Of a stretch of DNA of 64,000 bases, positions 15,756 to 23,905 are shown piece by piece. The stretch's first letter is position 1, and the number at the start of each line of letters is the position of its first letter. Under the pieces are notes generated by a model that was not told the DNA's origin, did not search any database, and was given only the letters and a program-made list of their open reading frames with translations. The DNA is taken from assembly GCA_965261925.1 (NCBI GenBank), contig OZ253486.1, positions 1,426,001 through 1,490,000 of the forward strand, in the 5' to 3' direction. The translations under genes were made by a program, and so were the position numbers. Source of the DNA: Bin87 sp965261925 (GTDB lineage Bacteria; Chloroflexota; Dehalococcoidia; Lucifugimonadales; UBA3495).

Positions 15756-16187
15756 ATGTTGCAGCCTAAGAGGACGAAATACCGCAAGATGGGACGAGGC
15801 AAGCGCCGGGGTCTGGCGACTACCGGGAGCACGGTGGAGTTCGGAGAAATCGGCTTGAAGGCATTGCGCCCCGATTGGATCACCGCACGCCAGATCGAGT
15901 CCGCCCGTATCGCGATTACGCGTCACCTGCAGCGCGGCGGCCGCACGTATATCCGCATCTTTCCGGATAAGCCGGTATCCAAGAAACCGGCCGAAGTCCG
16001 CATGGGCGGCGGCAAGGCGGCCAACGACCATTGGGTCGCGGTGGTCAAGCCAGGCCGCATCATGTTTGAAGTCGGCGGCGTACCCCTCGACCAGGCTGCA
16101 GAAGCCCTGGAGAAGGCCTCGCACAAGCTGCCCATTCCCACCAAGGTCGTTTACCGCGACCGGGTGAACTCGCTGCTCACCGGCTGA
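15756..16187 (+). CDS. rplP: 50S ribosomal protein L16
   Basis: L16 (143 residues) lies near the A-site elbow of 23S rRNA. It has MLQPKRTKYRKMGRGKRRG, then GEIGLKALRPDWITARQIESAR, RIFPDKPVSKKPAEVRMGGGK and the C-terminal LPIPTKVVYRD. The GRG segment contains the Arg that some bacteria hydroxylate. Standard length. Confidence 0.98.
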   Translation: MLQPKRTKYRKMGRGKRRGLATTGSTVEFGEIGLKALRPDWITARQIESARIAITRHLQRGGRTYIRIFPDKPVSKKPAEVRMGGGKAANDHWVAVVKPGRIMFEVGGVPLDQAAEALEKASHKLPIPTKVVYRDRVNSLLTG

Positions 16188-16204
16188 GCCGGGGGATAAC
16201 CGCT

Positions 16205-16396
16205 ATGAAGATGTACGAAATTCGGGCGCTGAGCGACCAGCAAATCGACGAGGAATTGCAGAAGTCCTATCGGGAGCTCATGAACCTGCGCTTCCGGGAC
16301 GCCGTGAACCAGTTGACCGACACCAACCAGCCTCGCAAGACCCGCAAGGACATCGCGCGAATGCTGACCTGCTTGCGAGAGCGGCAGGCTGAGTAG
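16205..16396 (+). CDS. rpmC: 50S ribosomal protein L29
   Basis: L29 (63 residues) is a two-helix protein at the tunnel exit next to L23. It shows EIRALSDQQIDEELQKSYRE, LMNLRFRDAVNQL and KTRKDIARMLTCLRER. A GGGGATAAC ribosome site lies in the 17-nt gap after rplP. Confidence 0.96.
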   Translation: MKMYEIRALSDQQIDEELQKSYRELMNLRFRDAVNQLTDTNQPRKTRKDIARMLTCLRERQAE

Positions 16397-16453
16397 GGGT
16401 TCCAAGCCCCGCTGTGACCGTGAATTACTCCGTGCGATGACAGGACTAGCTTA

Positions 16454-16867
16454 ATGGCCAAGACAATGCGAAAGATCCGGGTGGGCTCCGTAGTGAGCAC
16501 CCGGATGGACAAGACCGCCGTTGTGGAAATAGTGTGGAAGCAACGCCACCGGGTCTACCGAAAGCAGATGCGCCGCGTTACGCGCTTCTACGTCCACGAC
16601 CCAGAAGTGGAGTGCCGCATCGGCGACACGGTGCGCATCCAGGAGACGCGCCCGATCTCGCGGACCAAGCACTGGAGGCTCCTGGAGATCCTGACGCGGC
16701 GTGCGGTGGCCGACGTCCGCGCGATTGACCTCGAAGGCGATGCGGTGATCGAGCCGCTGGTTGATGCGGACACTGATTACGCGGGAGCCGAAGACGCGGG
16801 AACCGATGATGCGTCGCCGGCCGACGACATGGCCGAAGAAAATACCGATGACGACGAGGATGCGTAA
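16454..16867 (+). CDS. rpsQ: 30S ribosomal protein S17 with acidic C-terminal tail
   Basis: The first 85 residues are a normal S17 (RKIRVGSVVSTRMDKTAVVE, RYTRVTRFYVHD-like VTRFYVHDPEVECRIGD, ETRPISRTKHWRLLEIL). S17 binds the 5' domain of 16S rRNA. A further 50 residues follow, rich in Asp, Glu and Ala (for example EDAGTDDASPADDMAEEN), which most S17 proteins lack. The tail is read through to a stop that abuts the rplN ATG, so it is not a frameshift artefact. A role such as charge shielding or a protein contact is only a guess. Confidence 0.95.
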   Translation: MAKTMRKIRVGSVVSTRMDKTAVVEIVWKQRHRVYRKQMRRVTRFYVHDPEVECRIGDTVRIQETRPISRTKHWRLLEILTRRAVADVRAIDLEGDAVIEPLVDADTDYAGAEDAGTDDASPADDMAEENTDDDEDA

Positions 16868-17236
16868 ATGATCCAGAGTTACACCAGGCTGCACGTGGCC
16901 GACAACAGCGGCGCGCGACGCATCCGGCTCATCAATATTCCCGGCTCCAGCCGGCGCAAGTACGCTTCGGTGGGCGACATAATCGTTTGCACGGTGCGCG
17001 AGGCCATCCCCAATTCCCCGGTACGGAAGGGATCGGTGGTGAAAGCGGTGATCGTGCGACAGGCTGCTCCCCTGTTGCGTCCCGATGGGACTTACATCAA
17101 GTTCGACGATAATGCGGCGGTGCTGATCAACGACAACCAGTTGCCCCGTGGCACCCGCATCTTCGGCCCGGTCGCTCGCGAACTGCGGGACAAGGGTTTC
17201 ATGCGGATTGTGTCCCTCGCACCGGAGGTGGTGTGA
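16868..17236 (+). CDS. rplN: 50S ribosomal protein L14
   Basis: L14 (122 residues) contributes to intersubunit bridges and binds the silencing factor RsfS. It starts MIQSYTRLHVADNSGARRI, then VGDIIVCTVREAIPN, VVKAVIVRQ and the C-terminal GTRIFGPVARELRDKGFMRIVSLAPEVV. Its start directly follows the rpsQ stop and its own stop overlaps the rplX ATG. Confidence 0.98.
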   Translation: MIQSYTRLHVADNSGARRIRLINIPGSSRRKYASVGDIIVCTVREAIPNSPVRKGSVVKAVIVRQAAPLLRPDGTYIKFDDNAAVLINDNQLPRGTRIFGPVARELRDKGFMRIVSLAPEVV

Positions 17237-17508
17237 TGGCCAAGGCGAAAATCCGGCGTGGCGACGACGTGCTGGTCATTGCCGGCAAGGACAAGGGCAA
17301 GACGGGCCGCATTTTGAACATGGTGCCCGAGAGGAATCGGGTAATCGTCGAAGGCGTCAACATGGTGACCAAGCACTATAAGCCTCGCCCCGGCATCCGC
17401 CAGGGCGGCCGAGTGCAACAGGAAGCCGCGATTCACATTTCCAATATCAAGCTCATCCAGAGCAATTACACCGAACCGAGCACTCAGTTCCGCAATCGGG
17501 ACGAGTAA
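17236..17508 (+). CDS. rplX: 50S ribosomal protein L24
   Basis: L24 (90 residues) is an assembly initiator with a KOW domain: KIRRGDDVLVIAGKDKGKTG, ILNMVPERNRVIVEGVNMVTKH. The ATG overlaps the rplN TGA, and GGAGG lies 7 nt ahead. The neighbouring upstream GTG codon is less well spaced. Confidence 0.97.
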   Translation: MAKAKIRRGDDVLVIAGKDKGKTGRILNMVPERNRVIVEGVNMVTKHYKPRPGIRQGGRVQQEAAIHISNIKLIQSNYTEPSTQFRNRDE

Positions 17509-17528
17509 CTCTCGCGAGGGCGATCCCC

Positions 17529-18176
17529 ATGGCTACTGACCAGCAGGAACGAACCAACCAAGGCGAAGGCCGCCGTCAGCGGCGCCGACAGGAAGAGGAT
17601 GCATCCAACGGCGCGCAGCCGGGGGATCTGCCGCCTCCTGCCTTCAAGCTCCGCTTTCGGGACGAGATTGTCCCGGCGATGGTGTCCGAGTTTGGATACA
17701 CCAGCCCGATGCAGGTGCCCCGGGTCACCAAGATCAACCTGAACATCGGTCTCGGCGAGGCGTTGACCAATGGCCGCGCCATGGAGAGCGCGGTTCGGGA
17801 CCTGACCACGATTTCGGGTCAGAAGCCGGTGATCACCCGCGCCCGCCGGTCCATCGCTGGGTTCAAGGTACGCGAGGGCAACCCCATCGGCACCGCCGTG
17901 ACGCTGCGGGGCGACCGCATGTATTACTTCCTGGAGCGGCTCATCATCACGGCCCTGCCGCGTATCCGGGACTTCCGCGGGATCTCGCGAAACGGTTTCG
18001 ACGGCCGGGGCAACTTTTCCCTGGGGCTGCGCGAACAGATCGTGTTCCCGGAAATCGACTACAACAGCATCGACCGGCTGCGCGGGTTACAGGTGACCAT
18101 CACCACCAGCTCGCCGAACGACACCGAGGCCACTCGTCTGCTTGAACACTTCGAAATGCCCTTTGTTCGGCAATAG
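17529..18176 (+). CDS. rplE: 50S ribosomal protein L5 with N-terminal extension
   Basis: L5 (215 residues) binds 5S rRNA in the central protuberance. The core begins near residue 40 with FRDEIVPAMVSEFGYTSPMQVPR and includes KINLNIGLGEA, GQKPVITRARRSIAGFKVREG and the C-terminal GLQVTITTSS. About 35 extra N-terminal residues are Arg/Gln/Glu-rich (QGEGRRQRRRQEEDASNG). GCGAGGGCGATCCCC before the ATG supports this start, but an initiation nearer the core cannot be excluded since no other ATG is closer. Confidence 0.96.
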   Translation: MATDQQERTNQGEGRRQRRRQEEDASNGAQPGDLPPPAFKLRFRDEIVPAMVSEFGYTSPMQVPRVTKINLNIGLGEALTNGRAMESAVRDLTTISGQKPVITRARRSIAGFKVREGNPIGTAVTLRGDRMYYFLERLIITALPRIRDFRGISRNGFDGRGNFSLGLREQIVFPEIDYNSIDRLRGLQVTITTSSPNDTEATRLLEHFEMPFVRQ

Positions 18177-18239
18177 GATTGCCGTCGGACTCGCAGGGAC
18201 AGCCCCAACACAGCACGCAGCCATAGGGAGAAGACAACC

Positions 18240-18545
18240 TTGGCCAAGACATCTTTGGTAGTCAAGAACGAGCGTCGCAAGCGCATCGTGGCCCAATATG
18301 CCGCGGAGCGCGCCGCGCTGCTGGCGGAAGCACGGGACATGTCCCGGTCGGCCCGCGAGCGCTTTGAGGCCCGCCAGAAGCTGGCACTGCTGCCCCACGA
18401 TGCTAATCCCAACCGAATCCGGAACCGGGACGGCGCCACCGGGCGTCCCCGTGGCTACATTCGTCACTTCGGGCTGTCGCGCATCTCCTTCCGGGAAATG
18501 GCGTTGGACGGTCTGCTCCCCGGCGTGCGGAAGGCCAGTCTGTAA
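18240..18545 (+). CDS. rpsN: 30S ribosomal protein S14 (long, zinc-free form)
   Basis: S14 (101 residues) is of the long type without the CXXC...CXXC zinc site. It reads KTSLVVKNERRKRIVAQYAAER, LPHDANPNRIRNRDGATGRPRGYIRHFGLSRISFREMA. It helps build the 30S head. Translation starts at a TTG, with AGGGAG 9 nt before. No other start codon fits the family N-terminus. Confidence 0.96.
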   Translation: MAKTSLVVKNERRKRIVAQYAAERAALLAEARDMSRSARERFEARQKLALLPHDANPNRIRNRDGATGRPRGYIRHFGLSRISFREMALDGLLPGVRKASL

Positions 18546-18636
18546 GCACCGGTCGGCCGAGACCCCCGCCCACGAGCCCGACACCCCGTTGTCGCTACCG
18601 TGGCGGAAGAACTGAAAAACAAGGAGCCATTCCGCA

Positions 18637-19035
18637 ATGCCCATCAATGACCCGGTTGCCGACATGCTGACGCGCATTCGCAACGCTATCCAGGCCAGGC
18701 ACCAAACGGTGCTGGTGCCCCAGTCCAAGGTGAAGATCGCCATCGCCGACATCCTGAAGGCGCAGGGCTACATCCGCGAATGGGACCAGGCGCGCAACCA
18801 GAAATTCCCCACCATGCGGATCCAGCTCACCTACAAGGATGACGATACCAACGCCATTCGCGGGCTGAAAAGGGTCAGCAAGCCGGGACTGCGCGTGCAC
18901 GTCGGCCGGGGCGAGATTCCCCGGGTGTATGGCGGGTTGGGCATTGCCATCGTCTCCACCTCCCAGGGAATGATGACCGGATACGAAGCCTGGCGGAAGG
19001 GCATCGGAGGAGAGTTGGTCTGTTATGTCTGGTAA
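18637..19035 (+). CDS. rpsH: 30S ribosomal protein S8
   Basis: S8 (132 residues) binds the central domain of 16S rRNA and, in E. coli, represses the spc operon. Motifs: NDPVADMLTRIRNAIQARH, VPQSKVKIAIADILK, RVSKPGLRVHVGRGEIPRVYGGLGIAIVSTSQGMMT and the terminal GGELVCYVW. Its last 11 nt overlap the start of rplF. Confidence 0.98.
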   Translation: MPINDPVADMLTRIRNAIQARHQTVLVPQSKVKIAIADILKAQGYIREWDQARNQKFPTMRIQLTYKDDDTNAIRGLKRVSKPGLRVHVGRGEIPRVYGGLGIAIVSTSQGMMTGYEAWRKGIGGELVCYVW

Positions 19036-19639
19036 CGATATTGCCGTCAGCGCCGGTGTCGCCGAGCGGATTCCGCCCGCCGACCGGCCGCTGTCCCGCA
19101 TCGGGCGTCAGCCAATCCCGATCCCCGACGGTGTACAGGCCGAGGTGATCTACGGGGGCATCAGAGTCACCGGCCCACGGGGTGAGGTGATCCAAAGGTA
19201 CCACCCCGAAGTAAACGTGAGTGTGCAGGACGGCCAGGTCGTTGTCGAAAGGCTGACCGACCGCAAGTTCCATCACTCGCTCCACGGCTTGACGCGGTCC
19301 CTGATCGCCAACGCCATGGTCGGCGTAACCGACGGTTACAGCCGGACCCTGGAACTCATGGGCGTGGGATACCGCGTTCAGCAAAACGGCGACGGCATCA
19401 CGCTGAGCGTCGGTTACAGCCACACCGTGGACGTGTTCCCCGAGGAAGGCCTGACCATGGTGGTCGAAGGCAACAACCGGGTCCATGTGAGCGGCGTTGA
19501 CAAGCAGAAGGTGGGCCAACTGGCCGCCAAGGTGCGAAGGGTCAGGCCGCCCAATCGGTACAAGGAAAAGGGTATCCGGTACCAGGGCGAAGTCTTGCGC
19601 CTCAAGCCCGGCAAGGCCGCCGCGCGGCGCGCCGTGTAG
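19025..19639 (+). CDS. rplF: 50S ribosomal protein L6 with N-terminal extension
   Basis: L6 (204 residues) lies near the factor-binding site. The usual N-terminus SRIGRQPIPIPDGV begins only at residue 24, after 23 extra residues (SGNDIAVSAGVAERIPPADR...). The C-terminal signature ...VRRVRPPNRYKEKGIRYQGEV is intact. The upstream ATG overlaps the rpsH end and has GGAGGAG ahead of it, and no start codon exists at the usual position, so the extension is probably real. Confidence 0.95.
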   Translation: MSGNDIAVSAGVAERIPPADRPLSRIGRQPIPIPDGVQAEVIYGGIRVTGPRGEVIQRYHPEVNVSVQDGQVVVERLTDRKFHHSLHGLTRSLIANAMVGVTDGYSRTLELMGVGYRVQQNGDGITLSVGYSHTVDVFPEEGLTMVVEGNNRVHVSGVDKQKVGQLAAKVRRVRPPNRYKEKGIRYQGEVLRLKPGKAAARRAV

Positions 19640-19767
19640 CCTGGTACGCCTTTCTGGTACCCCAAGTCATCTCCAATTGAACTAACCTGTTGAACTAACC
19701 CGGAGGTCACGGGCTTTCCCAAAGCGGGAGTCCGTGCCCAAGCACAGCAACCGAGAGTAGTCTGTAA

Positions 19768-20127
19768 ATGCCACGCGACAAAGACTCCCGAAAATTGCGT
19801 ATCGTCCGGCATCGCCGGGTTCGCAACAAGGTCCATGGGACCCCCCAACGGCCGCGCCTTTGCGTTTTCCGCAGCCTGAAGGGCATCTACGCACAGATAA
19901 TAGATGACGTGGAAGGCCACACGGTGGCCCACGCGTCCAGCCACGAGGTCGACGGTGAAGCAGCGACGCCCAAGACGACGGCGTCTGCCGCCGTTGGCAA
20001 GCTGGTCGCAGAGCGCGCCGTCGCTGCCGGAGTTACCTCCGTGGTGTTTGACCGGGGTGGCTACCGGTTCCACGGTCGGGTCAAGGCCCTGGCCGACGCC
20101 GCCCGCGAAGGAGGGCTTGTATTCTGA
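19768..20127 (+). CDS. rplR: 50S ribosomal protein L18
   Basis: L18 (119 residues) binds 5S rRNA with L5. It shows LRIVRHRRVRNKVHGTPQRPRL, VFRSLKGIYAQIIDD, the ASxxE-like SSHEVDGE and the C-terminal VVFDRGGYRFHGRVKALADAAREGGLVF. The stop overlaps the rpsE ATG by one base (TGATG). The 128-bp gap before it is the largest inside the spc part and has no clear promoter. Confidence 0.97.
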   Translation: MPRDKDSRKLRIVRHRRVRNKVHGTPQRPRLCVFRSLKGIYAQIIDDVEGHTVAHASSHEVDGEAATPKTTASAAVGKLVAERAVAAGVTSVVFDRGGYRFHGRVKALADAAREGGLVF

Positions 20128-21089
20128 TGGTTTCTCCAGCAACACGTAGAGGGCCCAGAACCGGTCCCCCCGGCAGGGGCGGTCCCCCCGGCAGGGGCGG
20201 TCCCCCCGGCGGAGGCGGCGAAGGCGGCCCGGATCGCCGCGGAGGCCGTGGCGGCCGTGGTCGCGACCGTGACCAGCGGCAGCGCGACGACGACAGCGGC
20301 GGCTTGAATGAGCGAGTGGTCCACACCCGCCGCATCGCCAAAGTGGTCAAGGGCGGACGCCGGCTGCGGTTCAACGCGCTGGTGGTGGTCGGAGACGGCC
20401 AGGGGCGCGTGGGCGTCGGCATGGGGAAGGCGCTGGCCATTCCCGACGCAGTGCGCAAAGGCACCGCGGTAGCCCGACGGAGCACCATCAATATCCCCAT
20501 TAAGGGCAGCACCATCCCTCACGAAATCTCCGTCCGCAAGGGCGCGTCCATCGTCATCATCAAGCCGGCTCCCCTGGGAACGGGCATCATCGCTGCCGGA
20601 GCAATGCGCGCGATGCTGGAGTTGGGCGGCGTGCAAGATGTGGTGGGCAAATCGCTAGGGTCCCGCAACCCCATCAACGTCGTGCAGGCGACCATGGAAG
20701 CTCTCAGGCAGTTGCGTGACCCGGTGACGGAACGCGCCAACCGGCTGGGATTGAACGCGCCAAGCGCGAACGGCGCGACCGAAACGCCGGCGCCAGCAAC
20801 CGCTCCGGCGCCGGCTGCCCCGCCAGCGGCAGCCACCCCACCGCCAGCGGCGGCCCCCGAGGCTGCGGCCAGCGAACCCGCTGTGCCGGCGGCTGAAGCG
20901 CCCGCTCCTGCCGCCGTGGTAACCCCTGAAATAGCGACGCCGGTGGCACATGACCCGCCCACGGCGCCCACGGACGCTGCGATCGCCGAAGCGGCCTCGG
21001 CCGCAGCGGAACCCGCCGGCGAAGCTCTTCCCTCTGAACCCCCTCCCGTGGAAGCTCCTCCGGCTGAAGCGGCCGACCAACAGTCGTAA
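20127..21089 (+). CDS. rpsE: 30S ribosomal protein S5 with long N- and C-terminal extensions
   Basis: The S5 core occupies about residues 60-211: ERVVHTRRIAKVVKGGRRLR, VVVGDGQGRVGVGMGKA, GSTIPHEI, KPAPLGTGIIAAG. S5 helps decoding fidelity and mRNA helicase activity. The protein is 320 residues, nearly twice the usual length. Before the core is a Gly/Pro/Arg-rich arm made by an 18-bp tandem repeat (GPPGRG units). After it are about 110 residues of Ala/Pro/Glu low complexity. Both extensions are in one open frame, coupled to rplR upstream. Confidence 0.96.
   Translation: MVSPATRRGPRTGPPGRGGPPGRGGPPGGGGEGGPDRRGGRGGRGRDRDQRQRDDDSGGLNERVVHTRRIAKVVKGGRRLRFNALVVVGDGQGRVGVGMGKALAIPDAVRKGTAVARRSTINIPIKGSTIPHEISVRKGASIVIIKPAPLGTGIIAAGAMRAMLELGGVQDVVGKSLGSRNPINVVQATMEALRQLRDPVTERANRLGLNAPSANGATETPAPATAPAPAAPPAAATPPPAAAPEAAASEPAVPAAEAPAPAAVVTPEIATPVAHDPPTAPTDAAIAEAASAAAEPAGEALPSEPPPVEAPPAEAADQQS
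20163..20216 (+). repeat. 18-bp tandem repeat, 3 copies, within rpsE
   Basis: Three head-to-tail 18-bp units beginning GGTCCCCCCGGCAGGGGC, the third slightly diverged. They encode the GPPGRG-type repeats of the S5 N-terminal arm. The multiple of three keeps the frame, so copy number can vary without breaking the gene. Confidence 0.9.
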
Positions 21090-21142
21090 TCACGCAAGTT
21101 CTCCCCGCGTGCCCTAAACGGCAGGCGGCAGGTAATAGGCAA

Positions 21143-21325
21143 ATGGCGCAAATCAAAATCACCTGGAAGAAAAGCTGCATCGGGCGTCCGTCCTACCAGC
21201 GTCGGATCGTGCAATCATTGGGGCTCAAACGGCTGAACCACTCGGTCGTCCATGAGGACAGCCCAACCATCCTGGGCATGGTCAACAAGGTGCAGCACCT
21301 CTTGACCGTCGAGCCGGTCGAATAA
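21143..21325 (+). CDS. rpmD: 50S ribosomal protein L30
   Basis: L30 (60 residues) has the short bacterial form: QIKITWKKSCIGRPSYQRRI, SLGLKRLNHSVVHEDSP, ILGMVNKVQHLLTVEPVE. It binds 23S rRNA near the 5S contact. A 53-bp gap separates it from rpsE, with GGCAGGTAATAG before the ATG. Confidence 0.97.
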   Translation: MAQIKITWKKSCIGRPSYQRRIVQSLGLKRLNHSVVHEDSPTILGMVNKVQHLLTVEPVE

Positions 21326-21360
21326 CACCCGATCCGATAGATTAGGGAGCGATAGCCACC

Positions 21361-21807
21361 ATGATGGAACACGACATCGCGTCACCCAAAGGCGCACGGC
21401 GCGCCCGAAAGCGCGTTGGCCGAGGGGACGCCGCCGGAGGCGGCAGCACCGCCGGCCGGGGTATGAAGGGACAGAAATCCCGCTCCGGTCGCGGCCTGCG
21501 ACCCGGCTTCGAGGGCGGTCAAATGCCCTTGATCAAGGGTCTGCCCATGAAGCGCGGGTTCAACAACCGCTACAAGACCTACTATGCGCTGGTGGACCTG
21601 GATACGCTGCAAGAGCGTTTCGAGGCCAACACGCAAGTCACGCCGGAACTGCTGCATGAGCTGGGCATCATCCGGCGCACGAAGCTGCCGGTGAAGGTGG
21701 TGGGAGACGGAGAATTGCAGCAGCCGCTGACCGTGGCCGCGCACAAGTTCACCGCCTCAGCCCGGGCCAAGATCGAAGCGGCCGGCGGATCCGTAACCGA
21801 GCTCTAG
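21361..21807 (+). CDS. rplO: 50S ribosomal protein L15
   Basis: L15 (148 residues) is an assembly protein with the Gly-rich N-terminal arm RKRVGRGDAAGGGSTAGRGMKGQKSR, then RPGFEGGQMPLIKGLPMKRGF and the C-terminal globular domain ending AHKFTASARAKIEAAGGSV. It precedes secY by 39 nt, the standard spc order. Two ATG codons in tandem are possible starts. Confidence 0.97.
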   Translation: MMEHDIASPKGARRARKRVGRGDAAGGGSTAGRGMKGQKSRSGRGLRPGFEGGQMPLIKGLPMKRGFNNRYKTYYALVDLDTLQERFEANTQVTPELLHELGIIRRTKLPVKVVGDGELQQPLTVAAHKFTASARAKIEAAGGSVTEL

Positions 21808-21846
21808 CTCCGGGAAACGGTTGGGACGCACGGGGCAAGACGCGCC

Positions 21847-23178
21847 ATGATACAGACTGAGGCGCAGGCAGGAGGTCGATGGCCACGCTTGGTGCAGGCG
21901 GCGATCGACGCTTTCAGCCTGCCCGATCTCCGGACGAAGATCCTTTTCACCCTGGCGATGCTGGCTCTGTACCGGCTGGTCGCCCATATTCCCATACCCG
22001 GCCTGGACCTCGCCGCGCTGCAGCAGCTGTTCGAAGGCAACCCGCTCCTGGGCTTCCTGGACCTGTTCTCCGGCGGAGCGCTCAGTCGAATGAGCATCGT
22101 GGCGCTGGGGGTGTTCCCGTACATCACGGCGTCCATCATCATGCAGCTGCTCACTCCGGTGATTCCGCAGTTGCAGAACCTGTCGCGGGAAGGTGAAGCC
22201 GGGCGCGTCAAGATGAACCGCATCACCCACTGGGGGACGGTTCCCATTGCCATCGCCCAGGCGTTCGCGCAGATGGTGCTCCTGCAACAGGCGGGGGTAC
22301 TCGCCAACGTCGGGTTCGCCGGAGACTCTCTCCTGCCGACAATGGCCGCCGTCCTATCCCTGACCGCCGGCACCATGTTCCTGGTCTGGCTGGGAGAACT
22401 GATCACCGAGCGCGGCATCGGCAACGGCATCTCGCTCATCATCTTCGCCGGCATCGTGGTGGGGTTCCCGGGGCTGCTGGCCACCAGCTTCCTGGACCGC
22501 GACAACATCATCGGCGTGTTTTTCTTTGCCCTGATCGGGCTGCTGATCATCGCCCTGATCGTGGTGTTCAACGAGGCGCACCGCCGCATACCGGTCCAGT
22601 ACGGCCGCAGCATTTTCAGAGGCGGGCAGATGTACCGCCAGTCGGGGTCCACGTACATCCCGCTGCGTATCAACTCGGCCGGCATGATCCCGTTGATATT
22701 CGCGTTCTCCATCGTGATCCTGCCGGGGACCGTGGCCCAGTACCTCAGTTCCGCCGGTGGATTTGTCGGCAACATTGCCGATAACCTGCAGGTTGCCCTC
22801 AGTCCCAGCGGCCCCATCTACTGGGTGCTGGCGTTCGTTCTGGTGGTGGCGTTCACCTTCTTCTACACGCTGGTGGTGTTCCAGCAGCAGAGCATCGCCG
22901 AAAACCTGCAGCGCAACGGAGGGTTCGTTCTGGGCATCCGGCCGGGCCGGCCCACCCAGGATTACCTCAACCGGGTAATCATCCGCCTCACCATGGGCGG
23001 CGCGCTGTTCCTTGGCTTCATCGCCATCGTGCCCTACATTGCATCCCTGGTCACCAATGTGGAAGCCATCGCGCTCAGCAGCACGAGCCTCCTGATCATG
23101 GTCGGCGTGGGCCTGGACACCCTGCGGCAGCTGGAAGCCCAGCTTATGATGCGCAATTACGAGGGGTTCCTGAGATGA
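21847..23178 (+). CDS. secY: preprotein translocase subunit SecY
   Basis: SecY (443 residues) is the channel of the Sec translocon. Ten hydrophobic segments are visible, starting LRTKILFTLAMLALYRLVAHI. The family segments GGALSRMSIVALGVFPYITASIIMQLL, GNGISLIIFAGI and RRIPVQYGR are present, as is the long cytoplasmic loop that binds SecA and ribosomes (HRRIPVQ...). SecE and SecG are not in this region. The stop is 12 nt before adk. Confidence 0.97.
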   Translation: MIQTEAQAGGRWPRLVQAAIDAFSLPDLRTKILFTLAMLALYRLVAHIPIPGLDLAALQQLFEGNPLLGFLDLFSGGALSRMSIVALGVFPYITASIIMQLLTPVIPQLQNLSREGEAGRVKMNRITHWGTVPIAIAQAFAQMVLLQQAGVLANVGFAGDSLLPTMAAVLSLTAGTMFLVWLGELITERGIGNGISLIIFAGIVVGFPGLLATSFLDRDNIIGVFFFALIGLLIIALIVVFNEAHRRIPVQYGRSIFRGGQMYRQSGSTYIPLRINSAGMIPLIFAFSIVILPGTVAQYLSSAGGFVGNIADNLQVALSPSGPIYWVLAFVLVVAFTFFYTLVVFQQQSIAENLQRNGGFVLGIRPGRPTQDYLNRVIIRLTMGGALFLGFIAIVPYIASLVTNVEAIALSSTSLLIMVGVGLDTLRQLEAQLMMRNYEGFLR

Positions 23179-23190
23179 GGGTTTCCTGAG

Positions 23191-23886
23191 ATGACCGAAA
23201 GAAGCGGCATCCGCCTGGTTCTCTTTGGCCCGCCGGGTGCGGGAAAGGGCACGCAGGCCCAGTTGCTCAAGGAACGCCTGGGTATCGAGCACATCAGCTC
23301 CGGAGATCTCTTCCGGAACCACCTGTCCAACGGCACGGAACTGGGCGAGCTGGCCCGGGGTTACATGAACCGGGGTGAGCTGGTGCCCGACCAGGTCACC
23401 ATCGGCATGGTCATGGACCGGATCGGCCGGATCGCGGACAGGTGCGGTTTCATGCTGGACGGATTCCCGCGCAACACCACCCAGGCGGCGGCCCTGGAAA
23501 CGGCGCTGCGAGAACGGGGCCAGCGGCTCGACCGGGTGATACACCTCCAGGTCGCGGACGACGAATTGATCCGCCGACTGAGCAGCCGCTACGTCTGCCG
23601 GGTTTGCCAGCGGCCCTACTCACGCGACACCGTCACCGGCGCTCCCCCGGCGCGATGCGCGGAGTGTACCGGCGGCGGCGACATCTACCAACGAGACGAC
23701 GACACCGAGGAAGCGGTGGCCAATCGCCTGTCCGTTTACCACCAGGAGACCGCTCCGGTCCTGGAGTTCTACCGGCAACGCGGCCTGCTGGCCGACATCC
23801 CCGGAGAGCGGCCAATCGACGCGGTGCTTGACTCGGTGTTGCGGATACTGGGCTTGGCCGACGTTGGCGCGGTTTCAAAATCATAG
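23191..23886 (+). CDS. adk: adenylate kinase with zinc-binding lid
   Basis: Adk (231 residues) interconverts ATP, ADP and AMP. The P-loop is GPPGAGKGTQ, and the AMP-binding part has SSGDLFRNHL and DGFPRNTTQA. The LID is the long type with a Cys4 zinc site (CRVCQRPYS...RCAEC), as in Gram-positive and thermophilic enzymes. The C-terminal helix VYHQETAPVLEFYRQRG is normal. It sits in the classic secY-adk-map order. Confidence 0.96.
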   Translation: MTERSGIRLVLFGPPGAGKGTQAQLLKERLGIEHISSGDLFRNHLSNGTELGELARGYMNRGELVPDQVTIGMVMDRIGRIADRCGFMLDGFPRNTTQAAALETALRERGQRLDRVIHLQVADDELIRRLSSRYVCRVCQRPYSRDTVTGAPPARCAECTGGGDIYQRDDDTEEAVANRLSVYHQETAPVLEFYRQRGLLADIPGERPIDAVLDSVLRILGLADVGAVSKS

Positions 23887-23901
23887 CGGCTCAGGTATAA
23901 T
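23873..23901 (+). promoter_or_regulatory. possible internal promoter before map
   Basis: TTTCAA (23873-23878), 17 nt, TATAAT (23896-23901). It overlaps the adk 3' end. The predicted start site falls at about the map start codon, giving a leaderless map-infA-rpmJ transcript. Confidence 0.5.
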
Positions 23902-23905
23902 CATA

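Noticed and set aside
20061..21214. Three minus-strand frames across rpsE (up to 231 codons)
   Set aside because: Low-complexity shadows of the Ala/Pro-rich S5 tail.
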